From contig NZ_FOMG01000022.1 in NCBI RefSeq assembly GCF_900112485.1, positions 1 through 64,000 on the forward strand: a DNA stretch of 64,000 nt, read 5' to 3'. Origin of the DNA: Clostridium uliginosum (GTDB lineage: Bacteria > Bacillota > Clostridia > Clostridiales > Clostridiaceae). This document shows, one piece after another, positions 1 to 6,984 of the stretch (position 1 is the first letter of the stretch; the number at the start of each line of letters is the position of its first letter). The notes under the pieces were generated by a model, which was given only the letters and a program-made list of their open reading frames with translations, had not been told where the DNA came from and made no database searches. Position numbers and translations under genes: made by a program.

Positions 1-120
1 AAGAAAACTTCGTACCAAATCTTTGGTAAGCTTCATTTATAGAGTAGCATAAATTTTATCATATTTCAAAAAAACAGATGTAAATCTGTTTATTTATTGC
101 GCCCAAAAATATTATTTTGT

Positions 121-245
121 GGCATGTGTAGTAAAACAAAAAAGTCACCTAAGAATATTTTCAATATCCTTAGATGATCTTGACAAGGATAAATCCTTAT
201 CTAAATGACATTGGCATTCTGACTTGTTATTTTTTTGAATATGAC
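121..245. repeat. Family A palindromic repeat, divergent copy
   Basis: The left end reads GGCATGTGTAGTAAAACA and the right end GACTTGTTATTTTTTTGAAT then ATGAC, followed by TTA, like other family A copies. The interior is different. It holds a hairpin (stem 149-159 with 163-173, one mismatch) which could end transcription of the kinase gene to its right on the minus strand. No TTA or TAA remains on the left, so the duplication is lost or the copy has been rearranged. Positions 1-120 contain only a small hairpin (AAACAGAT/ATCTGTTT near 71-90) and no gene I can support. Confidence 0.6.
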
Positions 246-250
246 TTAAG

Positions 251-1783
251 TTATTTCGCTAATTTAAAATATACAGAAAATGTTGTGCCAACTTTTAATT
301 CACTTTCTACATGAATTTCACCATTATTGCTATCTATTATTGATTTTACTATAGAAAGTCCTAATCCATATCCACCATGTTCCCTAGACCTATGGGAATC
401 ACTTCTGAAAAATCTGTCATATATTTTACTAAGATGCTCTTTTGGTATCCCTGTTCCATTGTCTATTATTTTTAAGACTGCAAAAGTTTCATCTTTTAAA
501 CTTTCTATGCTCGTAGATATTGTTATAATTCCATTGTTTTTATCTGTATGAAGCACTGCATTTTGAGTCAAATTAAATATAACCTGTTTAATTTGATTTC
601 TATTTATATAGACCATTATATTGTTCTTCAATTCTAATTTTAATTTCCTATTCTTACAAAGAATCTGAAGCTGTGGAAATATTTCTTCTATCACATTGTT
701 TATATTTTCTGTATTCATTTCAACAATTAATTGTTGATCTAACTTAGTTAACACCAAAAGATCATTCACCAATTTTGCAAGTCTCTCACTTTCCATTAAT
801 ATACTATTTAATGCTAAATTCAATTGATCTTGATTTTTTGCTGCTCCTCTTAACAAAACTTCTACAAATCCATGAATTGATGTAAGAGGTGTTCTTAATT
901 CATGAGATGCATCAGACACAAATCGCCTCATTTTTTCCTTAATATATTGTTCTTTTTGAAATGACGATTCTATTCTTTTAAGCATAATATTAAAGGATTT
1001 TGCTAATCTATCAGTTTCTAATTGACCATTTTCTTCTGGCAATCTTTTATCTAAATCAGTTATATTTATTCCTTCAACAGTATTTGTTATATTGTATAAA
1101 GGCTTTAATGTACGTTTAAAAATTGTGGTTCCAAGTAATGTACCTATTATTAAAATTACCATTGAAAGAGTTGTATGCACATATACTTGTTGATTTAATA
1201 TAGCCTGAATATCTTCTATTGGCGTACTTAATTGTATTAATCCAGATGGCAAATCTAAATCACCTACTTTTATCCATGCAACTAATTGAAAATTACAGTT
1301 TTCGTCTTCTACAATTTCATATATTGTTTCTAAATTTCCCTTTTCATTACAAAGATTCATATAGTGTTCTTTAGAAAGTACCGGTACTGGTATTGCTTTT
1401 ATTTTTTTTTCAAATAACTCCTTAAAATCCTCATCCCTATCATTATCATCTTCTGGAGCATCTACATTCCTTATTTCAAGTAACAAATCTCCATTTTTAT
1501 CTATTAGGGCTGTACTCATATTTTTATCTTTTAATTTTTTTAAAATTTCTTTAGAATCACTTTCAGTTATATCTTTTATATTTTCTTTTGATAAAACCCC
1601 AAAATCTAGATTATGAAATCTTTGTTGTAAAACCTGCACTTTAGTTCTATATAAATACTCCTTCATACTTATATACTGAAAAATTCCCATTGCACCTAGT
1701 AAAATAATTAATATCATAAGGAAACGAAATAATAGTTGCCATTTTAAACTCTTTATTTTAAGTTTACGTCTTAACATTTTCAT
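251..1783 (-). CDS. Two-pass membrane sensor histidine kinase with HAMP domain
   Basis: A 510-residue kinase of the OmpR-partner type. Transmembrane segments lie at about 17-37 and 204-222, enclosing an extracellular sensor region of about 165 residues that matches no ligand-binding family I recognise. A HAMP linker follows at about 223-275. The phospho-acceptor is His294 in DASHELRTPL. ATPase boxes are the N box near 404-413, G1 DNGTGIP at 441-447, the F box near 455-461 and G2 GYGLGLSI at 471-478. All catalytic boxes are intact, so it should autophosphorylate. Its ATG overlaps the TGA of the upstream response regulator by four bases (ATGA), which implies translational coupling. The signal and target genes are not shown by the sequence. 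Confidence 0.95.
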   Translation of the reverse strand: MKMLRRKLKIKSLKWQLLFRFLMILIILLGAMGIFQYISMKEYLYRTKVQVLQQRFHNLDFGVLSKENIKDITESDSKEILKKLKDKNMSTALIDKNGDLLLEIRNVDAPEDDNDRDEDFKELFEKKIKAIPVPVLSKEHYMNLCNEKGNLETIYEIVEDENCNFQLVAWIKVGDLDLPSGLIQLSTPIEDIQAILNQQVYVHTTLSMVILIIGTLLGTTIFKRTLKPLYNITNTVEGINITDLDKRLPEENGQLETDRLAKSFNIMLKRIESSFQKEQYIKEKMRRFVSDASHELRTPLTSIHGFVEVLLRGAAKNQDQLNLALNSILMESERLAKLVNDLLVLTKLDQQLIVEMNTENINNVIEEIFPQLQILCKNRKLKLELKNNIMVYINRNQIKQVIFNLTQNAVLHTDKNNGIITISTSIESLKDETFAVLKIIDNGTGIPKEHLSKIYDRFFRSDSHRSREHGGYGLGLSIVKSIIDSNNGEIHVESELKVGTTFSVYFKLAK

Positions 1784-2472
1784 TTTGCCACCATTTTATA
1801 TCCAACACCACGAACAGTTCTTATAATACTATGCTCCTTATCTTCGATTTTATCACGCAAGTATCTTATGTATACCTCAACAATATTTTCTTCTCCATTA
1901 AAGTCATATCCCCAAACTTTTTCAAGTATCAATGATTTACTTAATACTATTCCACTATTCATAAGTAAAAATCTTAATAAATTATATTGAGTAGGAGATA
2001 AATCTAATACATCCCCACAATATGTAAATTCATGTGCTTTATCATCTAAGGTAAAATCACCAATACGAATTACAGCTTCTAATTCTTTGAAATCACTTCT
2101 TATTCTTGCATTTATACGTGCTAAGAGTTCCTTGAAGCTAAAAGGCTTAGCCATATAATCATCTGCTCCAATATCTAATCCTCTTACTTTATCATCTACT
2201 TCATCTCTTGCTGTAAGCATAATAATTGATGTTTTTATAGATTTTTTAATCCGTGAACATACTTCATACCCATCCATTCCAGGTAACATAATATCTAATA
2301 TAATTATATGAGGCCTTACCTTTTCTGCTAATTCAATTGCTTCCATTCCATTAAAAGCTTCATATACTAAATATCCTTCTGATTCTAAACCCATTTTAAT
2401 AAATTCTACTATACTTTTTTCATCATCTACTATGAGAATAGTAATTTGTTCTTTTATTAATAAACTCATCAT
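1780..2472 (-). CDS. OmpR/PhoB-family response regulator
   Basis: A 230-residue two-domain regulator. The receiver domain (about 10-122) has the acidic pair D16/D17, phospho-acceptor D60 in IILDIMLPG, T87 and K109 in AKPF. The C-terminal winged helix (about 135-230) ends with the usual RGVGYKM motif. It pairs with the kinase that overlaps its stop codon. Two adjacent ATG codons (2472 and 2469) follow AAAGGAGAT; the second has the better spacing, so the protein may be 229 residues. The tnpB element ends about 30 bp upstream, so any promoter must lie in that short space or inside the element. Confidence 0.95.
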   Translation of the reverse strand: MMSLLIKEQITILIVDDEKSIVEFIKMGLESEGYLVYEAFNGMEAIELAEKVRPHIIILDIMLPGMDGYEVCSRIKKSIKTSIIMLTARDEVDDKVRGLDIGADDYMAKPFSFKELLARINARIRSDFKELEAVIRIGDFTLDDKAHEFTYCGDVLDLSPTQYNLLRFLLMNSGIVLSKSLILEKVWGYDFNGEENIVEVYIRYLRDKIEDKEHSIIRTVRGVGYKMVAK

Positions 2473-2483
2473 ATATCTCCTTT

Positions 2484-2600
2484 CTTATTAAACTAACAAT
2501 CTTGTGAACCACCACCGAAACAAGCAACGGTGGCTTCGTGAGAGGTTTGATAATTAAGTTTCCGCCTTTAACAGGCAACCCTTACTCTCAACGGGGAGGA
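2484..2600 (-). ncRNA. Candidate omega RNA and right end of the tnpB element
   Basis: In IS200/IS605 elements the guide RNA of TnpB overlaps the 3' end of tnpB and ends at the right end of the element. Here the minus strand after tnpB carries a C-rich 3' region and a hairpin (CCACCG/CGGTGG; plus-strand positions 2512-2517 and 2528-2533). It then reads GGTTCAC, like the terminal motif of known omega RNAs. If the element ends near 2504, the adjoining guide would be AAGATTGTTAGTTTAATAAG (2503 down to 2484). That is the leader of the response regulator gene, which is simply the current insertion flank. The boundary is inferred, not measured. Confidence 0.5.
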
Positions 2601-3812
2601 CACACTCCCCTTATCCCTCATAGTTTGAACTATTTCGGGAATACATTTTTCTTCTTTTCTTAATATATTTAATGAGCCATTTACATCACTATTAACTAAT
2701 CCCAAACTTGATTTGAACAATCCTCTAACCACTCTACGAGTTTTATCATAATACTTTTTATTTATTGGTTCTAAATCGAAAGCACTACAACCACTTGTAT
2801 AACTTTCCTCTTTGAACTTAACTTCAATACCTTGTAATTCTGCTTTATATTTAATTAATTCAGCAAGTCTTTGTACTGGTATTTGGACAAAAGATTTATT
2901 ATAATCCATGTCTTGTTTAATACCTTTAATTTTGCCTATAACTATCTTTTTTACTTTATTCTCTATTGCTTTATCCATAATGTTTTTACTTACTTTGTGG
3001 AGATAATCATTAGCATAATTATTTCTATATCTTCTTAAAGAATTTATCATTTTCGTGTTTTTAAACTTATCTGAACCATATTTATTCATTTCAATACTTT
3101 GATAATAAGCAATTTTCTTATTTGCAAAAGAATTAATACTCTTAAGTTTTTTACCACAAAAAAGATAAGTTTCATTTCCTTCTTTGAAGGTTAATGTAGC
3201 AAGATTGTCTAATCCCAAATCTATAGACATAATATTAGTATTATTTACTGGCTTTAATTCTTGCTTATTGTAGATTACAATTAAATACCATTGTTTTAAA
3301 GAATTATCCCACTTTATTCTAACTTGTTGCAATTTATTCCAATTTATAAGGCTTTGAAGTTTATTAGAAACTTCAAAATTTAAACTGTCTACCTCAAATA
3401 GTTTCTTAATTGCTTTAGAAAGAGATAACATTAATATGTTTTTTTTAAATCTTATAGCAAGATTAGTAAATATAATCTCATTCTTTTTATCTTCCATATT
3501 TTTAAAATTAGGTGGTTTAGGAAGTCCTTTGTATTTATGTGGATTTTCCTTATAACCTTTGATACTTGCAAAATATGATTTCCAATTCTGTTCTAATAGT
3601 TTAAAACAATGTTGCCTTGTATGACTATGCAGAAAATCACAATGCCAATTAGATTTATAAGCATTTTCAATATCCACATATGATTTAAAACCTTTCTCTC
3701 TTAAATCATAATTAATTATATTGTAGAGTTTAGTTGTATGATAAGATAATTCTTCTATAATGCTTAATTGTTCTACTGTAAAACTTGGTTTAAATTTAAA
3801 TGATAATTTCAT
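2568..3812 (-). CDS. tnpB: TnpB RNA-guided nuclease of an IS200/IS605-family element
   Basis: A 414-residue TnpB. The RuvC parts are visible: Asp198 in SIDLGLDNL, Glu335/336 in KEESYTSG, and Asp376 in NSDVNGSLNIL. The position that holds the RuvC-II glutamate in many TnpBs reads IVIGKIKG, with Gly. The ESYTS glutamate probably substitutes, as in the TnpB subgroup with a rearranged active site. The CxxC zinc pair is absent, as is normal for that subgroup. AAAGGAGGTG with eight bases to ATG at 3812 sets the start; a GTG three codons earlier lies inside the ribosome binding site. No frameshift is seen, so it looks intact even though its tnpA partner is decayed. It may be retained as a homing nuclease. 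Confidence 0.9.
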   Translation of the reverse strand: MKLSFKFKPSFTVEQLSIIEELSYHTTKLYNIINYDLREKGFKSYVDIENAYKSNWHCDFLHSHTRQHCFKLLEQNWKSYFASIKGYKENPHKYKGLPKPPNFKNMEDKKNEIIFTNLAIRFKKNILMLSLSKAIKKLFEVDSLNFEVSNKLQSLINWNKLQQVRIKWDNSLKQWYLIVIYNKQELKPVNNTNIMSIDLGLDNLATLTFKEGNETYLFCGKKLKSINSFANKKIAYYQSIEMNKYGSDKFKNTKMINSLRRYRNNYANDYLHKVSKNIMDKAIENKVKKIVIGKIKGIKQDMDYNKSFVQIPVQRLAELIKYKAELQGIEVKFKEESYTSGCSAFDLEPINKKYYDKTRRVVRGLFKSSLGLVNSDVNGSLNILRKEEKCIPEIVQTMRDKGSVSSPLRVRVAC

Positions 3813-3839
3813 TAATTCCACCTCCTTTTGTCATATTAA

Positions 3840-3920
3840 AACGCATGAAAATAAATAACAAGTCCAAAGTTGCAATGGATATTTTTCATCAGGCAAGGAG
3901 ACGAATTGCCATCATATCAG
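3840..3920 (+). repeat. Partial family A repeat beside tnpB
   Basis: The sequence AACGCATGAAAATAAATAAC and the following CAAGTCC, TTTTTCATCAGGCAAGGAG and AATTGCC match one half of the family A copies at 25446 and 35362 (reverse orientation for the latter). The other half is missing. The left flank is TAA, as expected for this family. The repeat runs directly into the ribbon-helix-helix fragment at about 3920. Confidence 0.7.
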
Positions 3921-4045
3921 GCTTAAAGGATATTAGAATACTTGCATTGCAAAAAGGTACTAATGCTAATGACTTAATAGAAGAAGGTATGAAATATGTC
4001 ATTGAAAAATACTTAAAACAAAACAACGAGTCACAGCAAGTATAA
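3921..4045 (+). pseudogene. Fragment of a ribbon-helix-helix (CopG-like) protein
   Basis: Codons from about 3921 give LKDIRILALQKGTNANDLIE and a further helix ending KYLKQNNESQQV. This resembles the two helices of small ribbon-helix-helix proteins. The N-terminal beta strand is missing, because the open frame continues backwards into the family A repeat, whose translation is meaningless. No ribosome binding site precedes any ATG in this frame. I read it as the truncated tail of a small gene placed just before tnpA. A chimeric expressed protein starting at 3845 or 3875 is possible but unlikely. Confidence 0.5.
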
Positions 4046-4216
4046 TATTAATTATCATATTGTATTTTGTCCTAAATATAGACACTCTATATTTAAAGGT
4101 GAACTGGAATAGGAATTATCTAAATGTTTTAAAGTTATATGTCATAATTATAGCTATGACCTTATTGAACAGGAGTTAATATATATAATAACTATTCCAC
4201 AAAAAAGGTTATAAAT
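4017..4216 (+). pseudogene. Decayed IS200-type Y1 transposase (tnpA) remnant
   Basis: A second frame, overlapping the previous one, reads SHSKYNINYHIVFCPKYRHS then IFKGELE and hits TAG at 4110-4112. After the stop the same frame continues with a recognisable region (ELSKCFKVICHNYSYDLIEQ) before homology fades near 4216. This is the N-terminal part of an IS200/IS605 TnpA. The HUH motif region and the catalytic tyrosine helix are absent and no ATG is available. It lies divergent to tnpB, as in IS605-type elements. It cannot encode an active transposase. Confidence 0.75.
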
Positions 4217-4261
4217 GTTATCTAATAACTTTATATTGTATATTAGAAATTATTTATAACC
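4207..4261. repeat. Extended hairpin at the far end of the tnpA remnant
   Basis: GGTTATAAAT (4207-4216) pairs with ATTTATAACC (4252-4261), and an inner TCTAATA pairs with TATTAGA. IS200/IS605 elements have subterminal hairpins recognised by TnpA, so this may be the left-end structure of the element. A simple decayed terminator is the alternative. Confidence 0.35.
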
Positions 4262-4280
4262 CTTTGTGATTTAATTGTAT

Positions 4281-4346
4281 CGCTTTTTTAAAACCGTGTT
4301 GATATTGTTATATATTGTAAAGTTGGTTAAGAAATTTAACTTAAGA
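4281..4346. repeat. Family B repeat, left half only
   Basis: Contains AAAACCGTGTTGATATTGTT and then TATATTGTAAAGTTGG, matching the left arm of the family B copy at 37074. The right arm is absent. It lies 12 bp beyond the stop codon of sdaAA, which is transcribed towards it. Confidence 0.65.
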
Positions 4347-4357
4347 ATTTATTAGAA

Positions 4358-5236
4358 TCAATCTTTTCCAAAAACTTGTTCTTTAAGTCTTAGACCTTCT
4401 TTAGTTGCTGCTATACCACCTAAAGCTGTTTCTCTAAGTGAAGGTGGTAAACTTTTTCCAACCTTGTACATTGCACTTACTGCATCATCAAAAGGAATTT
4501 TAGCAACTACACCTGCCATTACCATATCTGCTGTACATAAAGCAGTTATAGCTCCTTGAGCATTTCTTTTAGCACAAGGTATTTCAACGAGACCTGCTAC
4601 TGGATCACATACTAATCCTAAGACGTTTTGAAGTATTATTGATCCTGCATCTAGACTCATTTTAGGAGTACCACCCATCATTTCAACAACTGCTGCTGCT
4701 CCCATAGCTGAAGCTGAACCACACTCTGCTTGACATCCTCCTTCTGCTCCAGATAAAGTAGCATTAAATGCTATAACAATTCCAACAGCTGCTGCTGCAA
4801 ATAATCCTTTTAGAAGTTCATCCTCATTTAAATCAAGCTGTTTACCTGTTGATAAAATCACTGCGGGTAAAATACCACAAGATCCCGCTGTTGGACATGC
4901 TACTATTTTCCCCATAGATGCATTAACCTCAGATGAAGAAAGTGCCATTGCCATTGCCATTGTTGTTGCAGTACCTGTAAGTGTTTTTCCCTTACTAGCA
5001 TAATTATGTAATCTATATCCATCTCCGCCTATTAAGCCACTTACTGAATAAACTTCTTTTTCCATTCCTTCATTAGCTGCTGAAGTCATGACTTTTAGAT
5101 TTTTTCTCATTTTTTCTATTACTTCTTCTCTATCTAATCCCTTTTCTTCGACTTCACATCTTATCGCATACTCACTTAATGAGATATTATTATCCTTACA
5201 TATTTCTAATAATTCTTCTCCACTTCTTGCAATCAA
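4358..5236 (-). CDS. sdaAA: L-serine dehydratase, iron-sulfur-dependent, alpha subunit
   Basis: Deaminates L-serine to pyruvate and ammonia with an oxygen-sensitive [4Fe-4S] cluster instead of PLP. The 292-residue protein has the family pattern of cysteines: C120 in TAGSCGILPA, C168 and C172 in GGCQAECGSA, C210 before DPVAG, and C221 in EIPCAKRN. Three of these normally hold the cluster. The start is TTG at 5236, seven bases after AAGGTGAG, two bases after the beta subunit stop codon, so the two subunits are probably coupled. Length and motifs are those of clostridial two-subunit enzymes. Confidence 0.95.
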   Translation of the reverse strand: MIARSGEELLEICKDNNISLSEYAIRCEVEEKGLDREEVIEKMRKNLKVMTSAANEGMEKEVYSVSGLIGGDGYRLHNYASKGKTLTGTATTMAMAMALSSSEVNASMGKIVACPTAGSCGILPAVILSTGKQLDLNEDELLKGLFAAAAVGIVIAFNATLSGAEGGCQAECGSASAMGAAAVVEMMGGTPKMSLDAGSIILQNVLGLVCDPVAGLVEIPCAKRNAQGAITALCTADMVMAGVVAKIPFDDAVSAMYKVGKSLPPSLRETALGGIAATKEGLRLKEQVFGKD

Positions 5237-5238
5237 GT

Positions 5239-5919
5239 TTACTCACCTTCCTTTGCTGGGCTTATTGAAACTACATTTCTTACAGACTCTAAGCTTTTTA
5301 TTTGATTTAATATTTCATCACTTATTTTATTATCTACCTCAAATATCATATTAGCTTCTTTACCCCTTTGGTTTCTAAATACTTTCATAAAAGCTATGTT
5401 AATATTCCCTCTATAAAGCACATCACTAACTTCGCGAATAACCCCTGGAACATCTTGGTGTGCCATAATTAATGTTTCATATACACCACTAAAATCTACT
5501 TTATTTCCATTCACTTCAGAAACTTGAATACTTCCTCCACCTATAGAAGATCCAATCACTTCGCAGGTTTTACCATCCTCTGTCTTTATTATAAATTTAA
5601 CCGTATTCGGATGAACATCCCCTAAATCAAATTCCTTAAAAGTAATTTTAATCCCCTTTTCTTTTGCTATATCAAGAGAATTTTTAAGATTACTGTCACT
5701 AGGTTCCATACCTAATATTCCTGCTACTAAAGCCCTATCAGTTCCATGGCCCTTATAAGTTTTTCCAAATGATCCATGTAACAAAAAAGTTACCTCTATT
5801 ATTTTCCTTTGAGCTATACTCCTTGCAATTTTTCCAAGTCTTGCAGCACCAGCTGTGTGAGAACTAGACGGCCCTATCATTATAGGTCCTAAAATATCAA
5901 AAACTCCTACATTATTCAT
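5239..5919 (-). CDS. sdaAB: L-serine dehydratase, iron-sulfur-dependent, beta subunit
   Basis: 226-residue regulatory/assembly subunit of the two-part serine dehydratase. The N-terminal domain has the SSSHTAGAARLGK motif (about 18-30). A C-terminal ACT domain begins near residue 150 (TLIMAHQDVPGVI), a fold that usually binds an amino acid. The ATG at 5919 is the only ordinary start, because an in-frame TAA lies nine bases upstream. Its ribosome binding site is poor: the nearest G-rich run (GGGGG) is about 21 bases away, so translation may be weak or differently controlled. sdaAA follows at once. Confidence 0.93.
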   Translation of the reverse strand: MNNVGVFDILGPIMIGPSSSHTAGAARLGKIARSIAQRKIIEVTFLLHGSFGKTYKGHGTDRALVAGILGMEPSDSNLKNSLDIAKEKGIKITFKEFDLGDVHPNTVKFIIKTEDGKTCEVIGSSIGGGSIQVSEVNGNKVDFSGVYETLIMAHQDVPGVIREVSDVLYRGNINIAFMKVFRNQRGKEANMIFEVDNKISDEILNQIKSLESVRNVVSISPAKEGE

Positions 5920-6065
5920 CGTGCGTTATTTAGCGAAACACCCCCAATATTTCACCAAAAACCCCCTTTCATTTAAATTTAAATATTATTTATTTTTTAA
6001 TTAAATTTTTTAATCTTATATATAGAATGCATAATTTATTTAACATAGTCAAGGGGGATTTTTAT

Positions 6066-6084
6066 CTTTCAATTATAATGAAAG
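6066..6084. promoter_or_regulatory. Inverted repeat upstream of sdaAB
   Basis: CTTTCAATTATAATGAAAG is an inverted repeat (CTTTCA/TGAAAG), extended by imperfect flanks. It lies about 150 bp upstream of sdaAB. It could be an operator or a weak RNA hairpin; nothing in the sequence identifies the factor. Confidence 0.25.
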
Positions 6085-6148
6085 GTAAAAATTAAAATTC
6101 CACTAAATTAACTTATGAATTTTTTAAAATTACGCATTGTAAAATAAA

Positions 6149-6582
6149 GGGGCTGTATCATAATACAAATCATTTAATGATATGATGTATATTCCCCCAA
6201 AATAGAAGTAACATTTGTGGAAGAAGCATTGAAAAATAAGCTTAGAGTTTCTTCATTTGAAGTTGTTCCATAAATGATTGTCCTAATGCATATTAGGAGC
6301 AATCTTTTATGGGTACAACTTTAAATGTTAGAAACTATTAGGCATATTCAACAAAATAACAAGTCAGTATGTTAGTCTATTTTGAGTGATACTACGTCAG
6401 TAACATTAGCTAATAGTCTACTATTAGCTAATGTTACTTCCTTGTCTGACTCAAAATATACATCACATCTTTGACTTGTTATTTTGTTTCATATGCCTTA
6501 GCGAAATTTTTCTAGTCTTCTTTAATAAATGTTATTTCTATTTCTTTGTTATTACTTTATTTGATAATTCTGAGACAGCCCC
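6149..6582. repeat. Family C palindromic repeat, copy 1, split by a family A element
   Basis: Ends are GGGGCTGTATCA and TGAGACAGCCCC, imperfect 12-bp inverted repeats. The interior is a long imperfect palindrome centred near TTAGGAGCAATC. It is almost identical to the copy at 22976-23248, except that 157 bp of family A plus a 3-bp duplication are inserted at 6341. No transposase frame is present. The terminal bases resemble the ends of several IS families (for example IS1182-like), so this is probably a non-autonomous derivative. Confidence 0.85.
6341..6497. repeat. Family A element inserted in the family C repeat (TTA duplication)
   Basis: The element runs GGCATATTC...CATATGCC and is flanked by TTA at 6338-6340 and 6498-6500. 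The uninterrupted family C copy at 22976 reads CTATTAGCGAAA at the same place, with a single TTA. This is direct evidence of insertion with a 3-bp target duplication and fixes both element ends. Confidence 0.93.
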
Positions 6583-6625
6583 TGTATTGGGAGATGCCTT
6601 ACACATTAGTAATCTTTATAACTAA

Positions 6626-6978
6626 GACACATTAAAATAAATAACAAGTCAGTATGCTAGTCTATTTTGCGTGATAAAGAAGCTCGACTCGTATACACTC
6701 GCTGAGTAAGTGATTCACACAAAATCATTTTTCAATGAGGTTAACGCCCTTTGGTTGTTAACTAAGTTCGAGAAATCAAATATAAAATTTGGACTCTCAC
6801 TTATCTACTCACGTCAGCAATATTAGCCCATAGCCTGCTATGAACTGACATTACCTCCTTGTTTGACATAAAGTGAAACTTTTCAGGTGGAGTTTTATAC
6901 TCCACCTGAATTTAGTTGAACTTATCTTAAGACAAAATATACGTTGCATATTTGACTTGTTATTTTCTTTAATGTGCC
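6626..6978. repeat. Family A element, 353-bp copy (TAA duplication)
   Basis: Ends GACACATTAAAAT and AATGTGCC lie between TAA at 6623-6625 and 6979-6981. It is the longest copy in the window. It contains nested inverted segments, including TCGACTCGTATACACTCGC and the GTTCGAG/AAATTTGG blocks found again at 24.1 kb and 56.8 kb, plus a hairpin around CAGGTGGAGTTTTATACTCC. It starts 4 bp beyond the stop codon of the kinase-like gene on its right. Confidence 0.85.
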
Positions 6979-6984
6979 TAACTT

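Noticed and set aside
2513..2600. tRNA or other structural RNA near the response regulator
   Set aside because: The GC-rich hairpins belong to the right end of the tnpB element and do not form a cloverleaf.
3800..3920. Open frame leading into the ribbon-helix-helix fragment
   Set aside because: It is the translation of a family A repeat; no ribosome binding site, and the same residues appear by chance in the repeat at 35.5 kb.
6431..6625. 64-codon plus-strand frame
   Set aside because: Runs through family A and C repeats and has no ribosome binding site or coding bias.
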